DNA from: Streptomyces cellulosae
GTDB lineage: Bacteria > Actinomycetota > Actinomycetes > Streptomycetales > Streptomycetaceae
Direction: 5' to 3'
NCBI GenBank assembly: GCA_014655195.1
Contig: BNBH01000007.1
Coordinates: forward strand, 221,151-285,150
DNA length: 64,000 nucleotides
A model generated the notes under the pieces. The model had not been told where the DNA came from, did not search any database, and worked only from the letters and a program-made list of their open reading frames with translations. A program made the translations under genes and the position numbers. Shown in pieces: positions 34,201 through 43,231 of the stretch. Within the stretch, counting starts at the first letter, position 1. Every line of letters starts with the position of its first letter.

Positions 34201-34706
34201 CGCACCAGTTGGGACACCACGACACGCTCGGTGCCGTTGATGACGAAGGTGCCCTTGTTCGTCATGAGCGGGAAGTCGCCCATGAAGACGGTCTGGGACT
34301 TGATCTCGCCGGTCTCGTTGTTGGTGAACTCGGCCGTGACGAAGAGCGGGGCGGCGTACGTGAAGTCGCGCTCCTTGCACTCGTCGATGGAGTTCTTCGG
34401 CGGCTCGAAGCGGTGGTCGCGGAAGGTCAGCGACATCGACCCGGAGAAGTCCTCGATCGGGGAGATCTCTTCGAAGATCTCCTCCAGACCGGACTTGGTG
34501 GGGACGTCGTGCCCGTTCTCGAGAGCCTCCTCGACGCGAGCCTTCCACGCGTCGTTGCCGAGCAGCCAGTCAAAGCTCTCGGTCTGCAGCGCGAGAAGGT
34601 TCGGAACCTCGAGGGGCTCCTTGATCTTTGCAAAGGAGATGCGCAGCGGGGCGGTGCTGGCGCCGTTGTTCGTATTCGCGGTCGAGGCGTTGCGCGAGGC
34701 GGCCAA
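31221..34706 (-). CDS. rpoB: DNA-directed RNA polymerase subunit beta (TTG start)
   Basis: I start rpoB at the TTG at 34706, not at the longer GTG frame (34736). GGAAGGA lies 7 bases before the TTG, and the resulting 1161 residues, beginning with TTG read as Met and then [14 protein letters not shown], match the known Streptomyces beta subunit. The rifampicin region reads [17 protein letters not shown] and then [15 protein letters not shown]437 and R440 are wild type but position 442, the equivalent of E. coli S531, is Asn. The [12 protein letters not shown] catalytic block is intact. It is cotranscribed with rpoC. Confidence 0.99.
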   Translation of the reverse strand: MAASRNASTANTNNGASTAPLRISFAKIKEPLEVPNLLALQTESFDWLLGNDAWKARVEEALENGHDVPTKSGLEEIFEEISPIEDFSGSMSLTFRDHRFEPPKNSIDECKERDFTYAAPLFVTAEFTNNETGEIKSQTVFMGDFPLMTNKGTFVINGTERVVVSQLVRSPGVYFDSSIDKTSDKDIFSAKIIPSRGAWLEMEIDKRDMVGVRIDRKRKQSVTVLLKALGWTTEQILEEFGEYESMRATLEKDHTQGQDDALLDIYRKLRPGEPPTREAAQTLLENLYFNPKRYDLAKVGRYKVNKKLGGDQPLDAGVLTTDDIIATIKYLVKLHAGETETVGESGRTIIVETDDIDHFGNRRIRNVGELIQNQVRTGLARMERVVRERMTTQDVEAITPQTLINIRPVVASIKEFFGTSQLSQFMDQNNPLSGLTHKRRLNALGPGGLSRERAGFEVRDVHPSHYGRMCPIETPEGPNIGLIGSLASYGRINPFGFIETPYRKVVDGQVTDEVDYLTADEEDRFVIAQANAPLNDEMRFVENRILVRRRGGEVDYVPGDEVDYMDVSPRQMVSVATAMIPFLEHDDANRALMGANMMRQAVPLIKSEAPLVGTGMEYRSAVDAGDVVKAEKAGVVQEVSADYITTANDDGTYITYRLAKFSRSNQGTSVNQKVIVSEGDRVIEGQVLADGPATQNGEMALGKNLLVAFMPWEGHNYEDAIILSQRLVQDDVLSSIHIEEHEVDARDTKLGPEEITRDIPNVSEEVLADLDERGIIRIGAEVIAGDILVGKVTPKGETELTPEERLLRAIFGEKAREVRDTSLKVPHGETGKVIGVRVFDREEGDELPPGVNQLVRVYVAQKRKITDGDKLAGRHGNKGVISKILPIEDMPFLEDGTPVDIILNPLGVPSRMNPGQVLEIHLGWLASQGWDVSGLADEWAQRLQAIGADRVEPRTNVATPVFDGAREDELAGLLEHTVPNRDGDRMVLPSGKARLFDGRSGEPFPDPISVGYMYILKLHHLVDDKLHARSTGPYSMITQQPLGGKAQFGGQRFGEMEVWALEAYGAAYALQELLTIKSDDVTGRVKVYEAIVKGENIPEPGIPESFKVLIKEMQSLCLNVEVLSSDGMSIEMRDTDEDVFRAAEELGIDLSRREPSSVEEV

Positions 34707-34869
34707 GAGGGGGTCCTTCCGAGGGCTCGGACTCACTACGCGCGTACCGGCCCCCCACTGGGCGCAGAGACGGACATTCCAGGTCGGAAGTGATCCGGTC
34801 GTCCATGCTCGAGTGAGGGCATGCCCCTGGTGACGGGCAGGGGACAGCTAACAGGCAGCGCAAAGGGTC

Positions 34870-34898
34870 AGTGTAGCCACTTGGCACACTGATGTCCA
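34870..34898 (-). promoter_or_regulatory. HrdB-type promoter of rpoBC
   Basis: The minus strand reads TGGACA (34893-34898), a 17-bp spacer and TACACT (34870-34875), giving a leader of about 155 bases before the TTG start. The 580-base gap between rplL and rpoB holds this promoter and the hairpin at 35189-35230 and no gene that I can support. Confidence 0.7.
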
Positions 34899-35188
34899 GT
34901 GCGGTGTACGAGACCGGTTGGAGGCCCTCGTTGTCATCAACTCCTGCGGCAAGGCGCTGCCCTCAACGCACGGTGATACTGCCCTCTTTGCCGTCGATCC
35001 ATGCCTCGGATTCGGATCCTTGTGACGACGCGTCCTGAGAATTGCGCGCTGCGTGCGGTTCGTCAAGGGCCCCCCTTGTCCGAACCGCCGCCGTCCGGCT
35101 CATCTCCGCGGCCCCTCGGAGGCACAACGAAGATCACCATACCCCCCGCCGTCCCGGGTGCAAGGCAGTCGCCGCCGACCCCCCGGAA

Positions 35189-35230
35189 CGCCGAGGAGCG
35201 ACCACCCGGATGGATGATCGCTCCTCGGCG
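35189..35230 (-). terminator. Hairpin after rplL (terminator or attenuator before rpoB)
   Basis: CGCCGAGGAGCGA and its complement form a perfect 13-bp stem with a 16-base loop, about 58 bases downstream of the rplL stop. In E. coli an attenuator at this place reduces readthrough into rpoBC. Here a separate rpoB promoter follows. Confidence 0.75.
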
Positions 35231-35287
35231 CTTGAGCGTTACACGCCCTCAGGGGCGCGTGACGGACCCTTGCGGACCCGGAAGGTC

Positions 35288-35677
35288 TTACTTGACCTCG
35301 ACGGAGGCGCCGGCGCCCTCGAGGGCCTCCTTGGCCTTGTCGGCGGCTTCCTTGTTGACCTTCTCGAGGACCGGCTTCGGGGTGCCGTCGACGAGGTCCT
35401 TGGCCTCCTTCAGACCCAGGGAGGTCAGCTCGCGCACGACCTTGATGACCTGGATCTTCTTGTCGCCGGCGCCGGTGAGGACGACGTCGAACTCGTCCTT
35501 CTCCTCGGCCTGCTCGGCGGCGGCGCCGGCACCGGCACCACCGGCGACGACGACCGGGGCGGCCGCGGCGGCGGTGACGTCGAACTTCTCCTCGAAGGCC
35601 TTCACGAACTCGGAGAGCTCGATGAGGGTCATCTCCTCGAACTGGGCCAGCAGCTCGTCCTGGGTGAGCTTCGCCAT
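35288..35677 (-). CDS. rplL: 50S ribosomal protein L7/L12
   Basis: L7/L12 forms the flexible stalk that recruits translation factors. I start it at the ATG at 35677 ([20 protein letters not shown], 129 residues) with GGAAGGACC upstream. An N-terminal dimer domain, an Ala/Gly hinge (residues 37-57) and the C-terminal factor-binding domain with [16 protein letters not shown] are all present. It follows rplJ by about 114 bases. Confidence 0.98.
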   Translation of the reverse strand: MAKLTQDELLAQFEEMTLIELSEFVKAFEEKFDVTAAAAAPVVVAGGAGAGAAAEQAEEKDEFDVVLTGAGDKKIQVIKVVRELTSLGLKEAKDLVDGTPKPVLEKVNKEAADKAKEALEGAGASVEVK

Positions 35678-35791
35678 GATGGCGGTCCTTCCACTAAATC
35701 GGCAGGTGCCGGGTGTACTGGGTGAGGCGGGCGTTACTCGGGCCCGCATCGGTCCTCACCTCATGCGGTGAGGGCCGGAAAGCGAGCCGAA

Positions 35792-36322
35792 TTACTCGGC
35801 ACCGCCCTGCTCGTCCTGCTTGGCACGGAGCGCGTCCACGGTGCGGACGAGCTTCGACGGCAGCGCCTGGAAGACGGAGGCAGCCTGGGACTGCTTCGCC
35901 TTGAAGGCACCGGCCAGCTTGGAGAGCAGCACCTCGCGGGACTCGAGGTCCGCGAGCTTCTTGATCTCGTCGGCGGACATCGCCTTGCCGTCAAGGACAC
36001 CGCCCTTGATGACGAGATTCGGGTTGTCCTTGGCGAAGTCACGAAGACCCTTCGCCGACTCCACCGGGTCACCGGTGACGAAGGCGACCGCCGTCGGGCC
36101 AGCGAAGAGCTGGTCGTCCAGCGTGATCCCGGCCTCGTTGGCCGCAATCTTGGTCAGCGTGTTCTTCACCACGGCGTACTGGGCGTTCTCACCGAGCGAA
36201 CGACGCAGCGTCTTGAGCTGCGCCACGGTGAGACCGCGGTACTCGGTCAGCACGGCGGCGTTGGAGCTGCGGAACTTGTCCGTCAGCTCGGCAACCGCGG
36301 CAGCCTTGTCGGGCCTCGCCAT
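35792..36322 (-). CDS. rplJ: 50S ribosomal protein L10
   Basis: L10 anchors the L7/L12 stalk to 23S rRNA and usually controls its own operon by binding the mRNA leader. The 176-residue protein starts at the ATG at 36322 ([20 protein letters not shown]); the upstream open frame is leader sequence. GGAAGGAGG lies before the start and can be paired away in the leader hairpin at 36333-36373, which fits L10-type control. Confidence 0.98.
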   Translation of the reverse strand: MARPDKAAAVAELTDKFRSSNAAVLTEYRGLTVAQLKTLRRSLGENAQYAVVKNTLTKIAANEAGITLDDQLFAGPTAVAFVTGDPVESAKGLRDFAKDNPNLVIKGGVLDGKAMSADEIKKLADLESREVLLSKLAGAFKAKQSQAASVFQALPSKLVRTVDALRAKQDEQGGAE

Positions 36323-36332
36323 AGAGCCTCGG

Positions 36333-36373
36333 CCTCCTTCCGGGTGATTCGGACCGCGCGGACCCGAAGGAGG
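36333..36373 (-). promoter_or_regulatory. rplJ leader hairpin that sequesters the ribosome-binding site
   Basis: On the RNA strand CCUCCUUCGGGU pairs with ACCCGGAAGGAGG over 12 bp with one bulged base, enclosing a 16-base loop. The 3-prime arm contains the whole Shine-Dalgarno sequence of rplJ. This position corresponds to the L10 leader family known from many bacteria. Confidence 0.7.
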
Positions 36374-36377
36374 ACTG

Positions 36378-36415
36378 GGGAAAACGAAACGCCCCGGGCG
36401 CAGGCGCACGGGGCG
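36378..36415 (-). terminator. Terminator-like hairpin within the rplJ leader
   Basis: CGCCCCG and CGGGGCG flank a 12-base loop and are followed on the RNA by UUUCGUUUUCC. It lies upstream of the ribosome-binding-site hairpin and downstream of the likely promoter, so it could act as an attenuator of rplJL. Confidence 0.5.
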
Positions 36416-36569
36416 AAGCTCAACCGGATCTCCGCGCCTCGCGACGGCGGCCTTCCGGGAACTCTTCCAATGTCACCTGCGCGGGTCGTCCGCAGTTCAG
36501 CGGATCCTTCGGCCACCGCGCCCTCTTACGAGCGCACGGCAACGACCAGCGGTCTTTGGCTTCCTCGGA

Positions 36570-36599
36570 AGAGTACGTGACCGCGTCGCCGTCAGGCAA
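36570..36599 (-). promoter_or_regulatory. Candidate promoter of rplJL
   Basis: The minus strand reads TTGCCT (36594-36599), an 18-bp spacer and TACTCT (36570-36575), giving a leader of about 240 bases that contains both hairpins above. Confidence 0.5.
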
Positions 36600-36613
36600 A
36601 TCGGCCGATCGGG

Positions 36614-36650
36614 GGCTCTCCGGCGCGCGCGTGGTGCGTGCCGGAGAGCC
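36614..36650 (-). terminator. Terminator of the lipoprotein gene
   Basis: GGCTCTCCGGC and GCCGGAGAGCC are perfect 11-base arms around a 15-base loop, 14 bases after the stop codon at 36664. Confidence 0.75.
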
Positions 36651-36663
36651 TCGCCGGGACCTG

Positions 36664-37605
36664 TCAGGCCGCCGAGCCCGCGCCCAGCGACTCCAGCTCC
36701 TTCAGCATCTCCATGAAGTCGACGGTCTCCCCGGCCGGCGGGGCCTGGACGTCGGCCTTGGCGCCGTAGTCCGAGAAGTGCGAGGTCATCGTCATCGTGC
36801 CCTGGGCCATGGTCATGCCGACGACCATCTTCACCGGGAGGTCGTCCTCGTTGACCCAGATCTCGGTGTCGTAGCCCTTCATCCCCGACTTCTCGGCCAT
36901 GGCGACGAGCTCGTCCCGCTCCTTCTTCGAGAGCAGGTCGAAGGACGTGTTGGCGTCGACCATCTCCTTGAAGCTGAGCGTGCCCTTGTAGTGCTGCGCC
37001 TCCACGCCGTCGACCTTCTCGGGGCCCACGTGCTTCAGGCTCGGCGAGCCCAGCAGCAGGGCGAGCTGCTGCGCCGGGTCCTGGTTCATGTTCTCCAGGC
37101 CGCCGGTCACCTGCTTGCGGACCTCCGGGTCGCCGGACGCGTCGGCGACGGCCTTGAAGTCCATCTTCATCCAGCGCTTGCCGTCCATCCCGGCGGCCTG
37201 CTCGGCGCCCAGGTCCACGTACATGACGCCGTCGAGCATGATCATGCGTATCTGCTCGGGCCCTCCGGCGCCGCCGGCGGCGAACGCGCCGCCCTTCATC
37301 GTGACGTCCATGACCGCCGGGTCCCACCCCTGGACCCCGGACATCTCCACGGTGCCGGCCTCCGCGGCCGCCCCGGAGGTCTCGACGGTCATCCGGATCT
37401 TGGACGACTTCGCCTCCGAGGTCTTCTTGAACGCGGCCTGGAGCACCTCGGCGGCCTCGGTCCGCGACTGCGCCCCGGAGGAGGCGCCGGCCTTCTTGCC
37501 GCCCTTGTCGCCCCCGCCGTCGCCGTCCTGGCATCCCGCGAGGCCCACGACGACCGCCGCGGCCGTCAGACAGACACCCGCGCGCTTCCATGCGGCCATG
37601 ACCAT
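36664..37605 (-). CDS. Secreted lipoprotein, LppX/LprAFG-like
   Basis: The 313-residue precursor has a hydrophobic signal and a lipobox GLAGC with the lipidated cysteine at residue 25, then a Gly/Asp/Lys linker. The mature domain, with VLQAAFKKTSEAKSSKIRMT and repeated beta strands up to FSDYGAKADVQAP, resembles the actinobacterial LppX/LprAFG (LolA-like) lipoproteins that bind lipids. That assignment is by pattern only. It sits alone between rplA and rplJ, with its own terminator. Start is the ATG at 37605 with GGGGA upstream. Confidence 0.88.
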   Translation of the reverse strand: MVMAAWKRAGVCLTAAAVVVGLAGCQDGDGGGDKGGKKAGASSGAQSRTEAAEVLQAAFKKTSEAKSSKIRMTVETSGAAAEAGTVEMSGVQGWDPAVMDVTMKGGAFAAGGAGGPEQIRMIMLDGVMYVDLGAEQAAGMDGKRWMKMDFKAVADASGDPEVRKQVTGGLENMNQDPAQQLALLLGSPSLKHVGPEKVDGVEAQHYKGTLSFKEMVDANTSFDLLSKKERDELVAMAEKSGMKGYDTEIWVNEDDLPVKMVVGMTMAQGTMTMTSHFSDYGAKADVQAPPAGETVDFMEMLKELESLGAGSAA

Positions 37606-37685
37606 CAGATCCCCACCCCTGTGTCTCTCGCGCTCCTTGTGTGATTCCTGTGAACCGTAGCCGACACCACCGACACAGGCGTACG

Positions 37686-37730
37686 AAAAAACCCGCCCCC
37701 GCGCCCCGAGGGGCGTGAGGACGGGTTCTT
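37686..37730 (-). terminator. Intrinsic terminator of rplKA
   Basis: AACCCG and CGGGTT arms with an inner CGCCCC/GGGGCG stem end in a run of six T on the minus strand, about 45-90 bases after the rplA stop. This is one of the few terminators here with a classical T tract. Confidence 0.85.
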
Positions 37731-37774
37731 CGACGCGTACGCGCGGAGCCGGCCCGTCGGCCGGATCACCCAGC

Positions 37775-38500
37775 TCAGACGGCGGCCGGGTCCTCCTCGA
37801 CGAGGAGGTTGCGGGTGCGGTTCGGGTCGAGCGGGATGCCCGGGCCCATCGTGGTGCTGAGGGCGGCCTTCTTGATGTAGCGGCCCTTGGCGGCGGACGG
37901 CTTCAGACGGAGGATCTCCTCCAGGGCCGCGCCGTAGTTCTCCACCAGCTTGGTGTCGTCGAACGACGTCTTGCCGATGATGAAGTGCAGGTTCGCGTGC
38001 TTGTCGACACGGAACTCGATCTTGCCGCCCTTGATGTCGTTGACAGCCTTGGCGACGTCCGGGGTCACGGTGCCGGTCTTCGGGTTCGGCATCAGACCAC
38101 GGGGACCGAGCACGCGGCCGAGGCGGCCGACCTTGCCCATGAGGTCCGGGGTGGCGACGACGGCGTCGAAGTCCAGACGGCCCTTCGACACCTCGTCGAT
38201 CAGCTCGTCGGCGCCGACGATGTCGGCGCCCGCGGCACGCGCGGCCTCGGCACGGTCACCGGTCGCGAAGACCAGGACCCGGGCGGTCTTACCGGTGCCG
38301 TGCGGGAGGTTCACGGTGCCACGGACCATCTGGTCGGCCTTGCGCGGGTCGACACCCAGACGGAAGGCGACCTCGACGGTGCCGTCGAACTTGGTCGTGG
38401 ACGTCTCCTTGGCGAGACGGACGGCCTCGAGCGGGGCGTACAGCTTCTCCCGGTCGATCTTGGCGTCCGCAGCGCGGAGAGACTTGCTGCGCTTGCTCAC
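37775..38500 (-). CDS. rplA: 50S ribosomal protein L1
   Basis: L1 forms the mobile stalk by the E site. In E. coli it also represses its operon. The 241-residue protein begins [20 protein letters not shown] and contains the conserved domain-2 loop [20 protein letters not shown]. It follows rplK by 83 bases. Confidence 0.98.
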   Translation of the reverse strand: MSKRSKSLRAADAKIDREKLYAPLEAVRLAKETSTTKFDGTVEVAFRLGVDPRKADQMVRGTVNLPHGTGKTARVLVFATGDRAEAARAAGADIVGADELIDEVSKGRLDFDAVVATPDLMGKVGRLGRVLGPRGLMPNPKTGTVTPDVAKAVNDIKGGKIEFRVDKHANLHFIIGKTSFDDTKLVENYGAALEEILRLKPSAAKGRYIKKAALSTTMGPGIPLDPNRTRNLLVEEDPAAV

Positions 38501-38583
38501 TGAAAGCTCCTGTGCGTTCGAGGAGTCGTGGTCCGGGCCGAGCAGGCCCTGCCACTACTGCGTTGGCTTACGGGGGGTGGAGG

Positions 38584-39018
38584 TCAGCCCTCGACCGTGA
38601 CGCCCATGGAACGGGCGGTGCCGGCGATGATCTTCTCGGCGGCGTCCAGGTCGTTGGCGTTGAGGTCGGGCATCTTGGTGGTGGCGATCTCACGGACCTG
38701 CTCGCGGGTGATCTTCGCGACCTTGGTCTTGTGCGGCTCGCCGGAGCCCTTCTCCACGCCCGCGGCCTTGAGGATCATCTTCGCGGCCGGCGGGGTCTTC
38801 GTGATGAAGGTGAAGGAACGGTCCTCGTAGACCGTGATCTCCACCGGGATGACCCAACCGCGCTGCGACTCGGTCGCGGCGTTGTAGGCCTTGCAGAACT
38901 CCATGATGTTCACGCCGTGCTGACCCAGCGCGGGGCCGACCGGCGGGGCCGGGTTCGCGGCACCGGCCTGGATCTGGAGCTTGATGAGCCCCGTGACCTT
39001 CTTCTTCTTGGGAGGCAT
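38584..39018 (-). CDS. rplK: 50S ribosomal protein L11
   Basis: L11 is in the GTPase-associated centre and is required for RelA activation and thiostrepton binding. The 144-residue protein starts at the ATG at 39018 ([19 protein letters not shown]). It has the Pro-rich hinge [19 protein letters not shown] and the RNA-binding C-terminal domain. The longer upstream frame is leader. Confidence 0.98.
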   Translation of the reverse strand: MPPKKKKVTGLIKLQIQAGAANPAPPVGPALGQHGVNIMEFCKAYNAATESQRGWVIPVEITVYEDRSFTFITKTPPAAKMILKAAGVEKGSGEPHKTKVAKITREQVREIATTKMPDLNANDLDAAEKIIAGTARSMGVTVEG

Positions 39019-39091
39019 GGCTCTCCGGGTCCTTTCGAATTCGGGTCCTGCCCGGGTCCCGGAAAGCTCCAGGACGCAGGCATACCGCACA

Positions 39092-39119
39092 ACGATAACG
39101 GGTATGGATGCGCGGCCAA
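39092..39119 (-). promoter_or_regulatory. Candidate promoter of rplKA
   Basis: The minus strand reads TTGGCC (39114-39119), a 16-bp spacer and TATCGT (39092-39097). The -35 box touches the T tract of the nusG terminator, so termination and re-initiation are very close together. Confidence 0.45.
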
Positions 39120-39164
39120 AAACCGAGCAGGTCAGACAAACGCGCGAGCGTTCGCCTGACCTGC
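39118..39164 (-). terminator. Intrinsic terminator of secE-nusG
   Basis: GCAGGTCAG and CTGACCTGC (39127-39164) enclose a second AACGC/GCGTT pair and are followed on the minus strand by UCGGUUUUUGG. It starts about 30 bases after the nusG stop. Confidence 0.88.
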
Positions 39165-39195
39165 GCGGAAGCTGTGAATCAGCCGGTCCAGAAGG

Positions 39196-40023
39196 CTAGT
39201 TCTTCTGGATCTGGTCGAAGGAGAGCTCGACCGGCGTCTCGCGGCCGAAGATCTCCACCAGGCCCTTGACCTTCTTGGAGTCGGGGTTGATCTCGTTGAT
39301 GGTCGCCTGCAGCGTGGCGAACGGGCCGTCGGTGACGGTGACCGAGTCGCCGACCTCGAAGTCCAGCACCTGGACCTCGACCTTGCGCTGCGGAGCCGGC
39401 TTGCCCTCGGCCTCGGCGGCCTCGCGGGCAGCCTTCTCCTCGGCCTCCGGGGCGAGCATCTTGACGATCTCGTCCAGCGTCAGCGGGTACGGGTCGTAGG
39501 CGTTGCCCACGAAGCCGGTGACACCCGGGGTGTTGCGGACGACGCCCCAGGACTCGTTCGTCAGGTCCATGCGGACCAGGACGTAGCCCGGGAGCTTGTT
39601 CTGCTTGATCGTCTTGCGGTCGCCGTTCTTGATCTGGACGACCTCTTCCTGCGGCACCTCGGCCTGGAAGATGTAGTCCTCGACGTTGAGCGAGACGGCG
39701 CGCTGCTCGAGGTTGGTCTTCACGCGGTTCTCGTAGCCCGCGTAGGTGTGGATGACGTACCACTCGCCGGGCAGGGACCGCAGTTCCTCGCGGAGCTTCT
39801 CGACCGGGTCGCGGTCGTCCTCCGGCTCGGCCTCGGCCTCTTCCTCGGAGGCCTCGGCGGACTCGTCGTCCGCGGCCTCGGCGTCGGTGGTGTCGGCAGC
39901 CTCGGCCTCGGAGGCCTCGGTGTCCTCGACGTCCGCGCCCTCGACGGCGGCGAGCGCGTCCTCGGCGGACTCGGCCCCTTCGCCGTAAGGCTCGACGGCG
40001 TCGTTCACGTTCGGGTCAGACAC
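39196..40023 (-). CDS. nusG: Transcription elongation and antitermination factor NusG
   Basis: NusG binds the beta-prime clamp and couples RNA polymerase to Rho or the ribosome. The 275-residue protein starts at a GTG. Residues 1-75 form the acidic Ala/Glu/Asp-rich extension typical of actinobacteria. The NGN domain starts at [20 protein letters not shown] and the C-terminal KOW domain at [16 protein letters not shown]. It lies 80 bases after secE. Confidence 0.98.
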   Translation of the reverse strand: MSDPNVNDAVEPYGEGAESAEDALAAVEGADVEDTEASEAEAADTTDAEAADDESAEASEEEAEAEPEDDRDPVEKLREELRSLPGEWYVIHTYAGYENRVKTNLEQRAVSLNVEDYIFQAEVPQEEVVQIKNGDRKTIKQNKLPGYVLVRMDLTNESWGVVRNTPGVTGFVGNAYDPYPLTLDEIVKMLAPEAEEKAAREAAEAEGKPAPQRKVEVQVLDFEVGDSVTVTDGPFATLQATINEINPDSKKVKGLVEIFGRETPVELSFDQIQKN

Positions 40024-40103
40024 GGTGGCTGCTTCTTCCTGGATACATAGGGGTGGAACATGCGAAAGGAGCGCCGGGTACCTCGGCGCTCTTCGCTCGG
40101 GGA

Positions 40104-40373
40104 TCAGCCGAAGACGTACTTGGCGGCGTTACTGAGGCCATAGTCGATCAGGGTGATCAGGCCGATCATCAGGACCACGAAGACGATGACCGCGGTCGTG
40201 TACGACGTCAGCTGGTTGCGCGTCGGCCAGACGACCTTGCGGAGTTCCGCGATGATCTGGCGGTAGAAGAGCGCGAGACGCTTCAGGGGGCCCTTCTTGG
40301 CACGCTTGCCGCCCTTGCGGGGCTTCTGCTCCTGGGCATCAGGCATGTCGATGGAGCCCACGGCGTCCGTCAC
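40104..40373 (-). CDS. secE: Preprotein translocase subunit SecE
   Basis: SecE clamps SecY in the Sec channel. The 89-residue protein starts at a GTG, has a basic N-terminal half ([16 protein letters not shown]), the conserved amphipathic [13 protein letters not shown] and one membrane helix [20 protein letters not shown]. It is the single-helix form usual outside the gamma-proteobacteria. It lies between tRNA-Trp and nusG. Confidence 0.97.
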   Translation of the reverse strand: MTDAVGSIDMPDAQEQKPRKGGKRAKKGPLKRLALFYRQIIAELRKVVWPTRNQLTSYTTAVIVFVVLMIGLITLIDYGLSNAAKYVFG

Positions 40374-40481
40374 TCGTCCTCACCTGATTCCGGGTCGTGG
40401 CCGTGCCGCGCCCGGTCTGAGCCGCACGGCGGTGCATTGCTGTACGTACATGCGCACACATCCTGGCGAAGGTGTGTGTAG

Positions 40482-40554
40482 CAGGGCCGGAGGGACTTGA
40501 ACCCCCAACCGCTGGTTTTGGAGACCAGTGCTCTACCAATTGAGCTACGACCCT
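40482..40554 (-). tRNA. trnW: tRNA-Trp (anticodon CCA)
   Basis: The 73-base gene folds into a full cloverleaf with acceptor AGGGTCG/CGGCCCT, a TAGCTC D-arm, anticodon CCA at 40519-40521 and the T-arm GGTTCAAGTCC. The 3-prime CCA is not encoded. Its place before secE is conserved in actinobacteria. Confidence 0.97.
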
Positions 40555-40639
40555 TTGTGCGTCCCCCAACGTACCGCATCCGGCCGGATGCTTGGTGTGC
40601 ACCGGCTGAGCGCGGACCGCTGAAGGCCAACGAGGTGAG

Positions 40640-40669
40640 AGTGTACGTGTTCCTGGGCCGGGCGTCGAA
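40640..40669 (-). promoter_or_regulatory. Candidate promoter of tRNA-Trp-secE-nusG
   Basis: The minus strand reads TTCGAC (40664-40669), an 18-bp spacer and TACACT (40640-40645). Between it and the tRNA lies the perfect 16-base palindrome GCATCCGGCCGGATGC (40576-40591), whose role is unknown. Confidence 0.4.
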
Positions 40670-40838
40670 CAGAAAGTGCCTGGGAGGGGACGCACCGGCC
40701 ACGCAACGGCCGGTGATCGTCCTGGCCACACCGCCCGCGGACGCGCGATGCGGACTGGTGTTCCACCCTTTGCCCGGTGTTGTTCAGTCCGTGAAACCGC
40801 TGTGCCGAGTGTGTTTCGTGTCTGGAACGATGGGCCTC

Positions 40839-42065
40839 ATGAGCGCTGCAACCCCTCCCACCGAGCGCCGGGTCTCCGCCCGAGTCGGCGCGATCTCCGA
40901 GTCCGCCACCCTCGCCGTGGACGCCAAGGCCAAGGCCCTCAAGGCCGCCGGGCGACCGGTGATCGGCTTCGGCGCCGGTGAGCCCGACTTCCCGACACCG
41001 GACTACATCGTCGAGGCCGCGATCGAGGCCTGCAAGAACCCGAAGTACCACCGGTACACCCCGGCCGGCGGCCTGCCCGAGCTGAAGCAGGCCATCGCCG
41101 CCAAGACGCTGCGCGACTCCGGCTACGAGGTCGACCCGGCGCAGATCCTGGTCACCAACGGCGGCAAGCAGGCCATCTACGAGGCCTTCGCCGCGATCCT
41201 CGACCCGGGCGACGAGGTCATCGTCCCGGCGCCGTACTGGACGACGTACCCCGAGTCGATCCGGCTGGCGGGCGGCGTCCCGGTGGAGGTCGTCGCCGAC
41301 GAGACCACCGGATACCGGGTGAGCGTGGAGCAGCTGGAGGCGACCCGCACGGAGAACACCAAGGTTCTCCTGTTCGTCTCGCCCTCCAACCCGACCGGCG
41401 CCGTCTACACCCGCGAGCAGATCGAGGAGATCGGCCGCTGGGCCGCCGAGAAGGGCCTGTGGGTCCTCACGGACGAGATCTACGAGCACCTCGTCTACGG
41501 GGACGCCGAGTTCCACTCCCTGCCCGTGGTCGTGCCGGAGCTGGCCGACAAGTGCGTCGTCGTCAACGGCGTCGCCAAGACGTACGCCATGACCGGCTGG
41601 CGCGTCGGGTGGGTCATCGGCCCGAAGGACGTCGTGAAGGCCGCGACCAACCTCCAGTCGCACGCCACGTCGAACGTGTCCAACGTCGCGCAGGCCGCCG
41701 CCCTCGCCGCCGTCTCCGGCGACCTGGACGCGGTCGCGACGATGCGCGAGGCGTTCGACCGCCGGCGCAAGACCATCGTGCGGATGCTCAACGAGATCGA
41801 CGGTGTGGTCTGCCCGGAGCCGGAGGGCGCGTTCTACGCGTACCCGTCGGTGAAGGAGCTGGTCGGCAAGGAGATCCGCGGCAAGCGCCCGCAGAACACG
41901 GTCGAGCTGGCCGCGCTGATCCTGGAGGAGGCCGAGGTCGCGGTGGTCCCCGGTGAGGCGTTCGGCACGCCGGGCTACCTGCGGCTGTCCTACGCGCTGG
42001 GCGACGAGGACCTCGTCGAGGGCGTGAGCCGCATCCAGAAGCTGCTGGCGGAGGCGCGGGACTGA
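40839..42065 (+). CDS. aspC: Aspartate aminotransferase (class I)
   Basis: This PLP enzyme transfers the amino group between aspartate and 2-oxoglutarate. The 408-residue protein starts at the ATG at 40839 ([20 protein letters not shown]). It shows the subgroup-I motif [25 protein letters not shown], and the PLP-binding K247 in [13 protein letters not shown]; the usual Ser before the lysine is Ala here. A C-terminal arginine in [10 protein letters not shown] binds the substrate carboxylate. It ends at a strong terminator. Confidence 0.95.
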   Translation: MSAATPPTERRVSARVGAISESATLAVDAKAKALKAAGRPVIGFGAGEPDFPTPDYIVEAAIEACKNPKYHRYTPAGGLPELKQAIAAKTLRDSGYEVDPAQILVTNGGKQAIYEAFAAILDPGDEVIVPAPYWTTYPESIRLAGGVPVEVVADETTGYRVSVEQLEATRTENTKVLLFVSPSNPTGAVYTREQIEEIGRWAAEKGLWVLTDEIYEHLVYGDAEFHSLPVVVPELADKCVVVNGVAKTYAMTGWRVGWVIGPKDVVKAATNLQSHATSNVSNVAQAAALAAVSGDLDAVATMREAFDRRRKTIVRMLNEIDGVVCPEPEGAFYAYPSVKELVGKEIRGKRPQNTVELAALILEEAEVAVVPGEAFGTPGYLRLSYALGDEDLVEGVSRIQKLLAEARD

Positions 42066-42084
42066 CGTCCTTCCGCATCGCCCC

Positions 42085-42115
42085 GGGGGCGCCCAGGACT
42101 GTCCTGGGCGCCCCC
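42085..42115 (+). terminator. Terminator of aspC
   Basis: GGGGGCGCCCAG and CTGGGCGCCCCC are perfect 12-base arms around a 7-base loop, 20 bases after the stop. Confidence 0.8.
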
Positions 42116-42190
42116 GTTCGTCTGTGCGAGCAAGACCACGTCCGGGGAAAGCGCTACCGGGACGGCGGTGACGTACGGCAGGATCGGCGA

Positions 42191-43231
42191 ATGGAGCGTG
42201 TACGTGATGTCTCTGAGCTGCCGAAGGCCCATCTGCATCTGCACTTCACCGGGTCGATGCGGCCCAGCACCCTGCTGGAGCTGGCCGACAAGTACGGGGT
42301 GCGCCTGCCCGAGGCGCTGACCGACGCCCTGACCGGCGGGGAGCCGCCGCGGCTGCGCGCCACGGACGAACGCGGCTGGTTCCGCTTCCAGCGCCTGTAC
42401 GACGCGGCACGCTCGTGCATCAGATCGCCCGAGGACATCCAGCGCCTGGTGCGGGAGGCGGCCGAGGAGGACATCCGGGACGGCTCCGGCTGGCTGGAGA
42501 TCCAGGTCGACCCCACCTCGTACGCGCCCCGGCTGGGCGGGCTGATCCCGGCGCTGGAGGTCATCCTGGACGCGGTGGACTCGGCGTCCCGCGACACCGG
42601 GCTCGGGATGCGGGTGCTGGTGGCCGCCAACCGGATGAAGCACCCCCTGGACGCCCGCACGCTGGCCCGTCTCGCCGTGCGCTACGCCGACCGTGGGATC
42701 GTCGGCTTCGGCCTCTCCAACGACGAGCGGCGCGGCATGGCCCGCGACTTCGACCGGGCGTTCGCCATCGCGCGCGGCGGCGGCCTGCTGTCGGCCCCGC
42801 ACGGCGGCGAGCTGGCGGGCCCCTCGTCGGTGCGGGACTGCCTGGACGACCTGGAGGCGCACCGCATCGGCCACGGCGTGCGGGCGGCGGACGACCCGCG
42901 GCTGATGAAGCGGCTCGCGGACCGTGGCGTCACCTGCGAGGTGTGCCCGGCGTCGAACGTCGCCCTCGGCGTCTACGACAAGCTGGAGGACGTGCCGCTG
43001 CGCACGCTGTTCGAGGCAGGCGTGCCGATGGCGCTGGGCGCGGACGACCCCCTGCTGTTCGGCTCCCGGCTGGCGGCGCAGTACGAGATCGCACGGAAGT
43101 ACCACGACTTCACCGACGCGGAGCTCGCCGAGCTGGCCCGGCAGTCCGTCCGGGGTTCGGCGGCGCCGGGGGACGTCAAGGAGAAGCTGCTGTCGGACGT
43201 CGACGCCTGGCTGACCGCCCCGGTGGGGTGA
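42191..43231 (+). CDS. add: Adenosine deaminase family protein
   Basis: The 346-residue hydrolase deaminates adenosine (or adenine) in purine salvage. The metal HxH is at residues 16 and 18 in AHLHLHFTGSM. PHGGELAG carries the next histidine and the proton-transfer glutamate, HRIGHGVRA follows, and GADDP provides the catalytic aspartate pair. All catalytic positions are present. The substrate choice between adenosine and adenine cannot be read from the sequence. Its 3-prime end overlaps a convergent gene by 56 bases. Confidence 0.93.
   Translation: MERVRDVSELPKAHLHLHFTGSMRPSTLLELADKYGVRLPEALTDALTGGEPPRLRATDERGWFRFQRLYDAARSCIRSPEDIQRLVREAAEEDIRDGSGWLEIQVDPTSYAPRLGGLIPALEVILDAVDSASRDTGLGMRVLVAANRMKHPLDARTLARLAVRYADRGIVGFGLSNDERRGMARDFDRAFAIARGGGLLSAPHGGELAGPSSVRDCLDDLEAHRIGHGVRAADDPRLMKRLADRGVTCEVCPASNVALGVYDKLEDVPLRTLFEAGVPMALGADDPLLFGSRLAAQYEIARKYHDFTDAELAELARQSVRGSAAPGDVKEKLLSDVDAWLTAPVG

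Noticed and set aside
31626-34793. Long open frame on the plus strand opposite rpoB
   Set aside because: Same shadow effect; codon third-position GC bias follows the minus strand.
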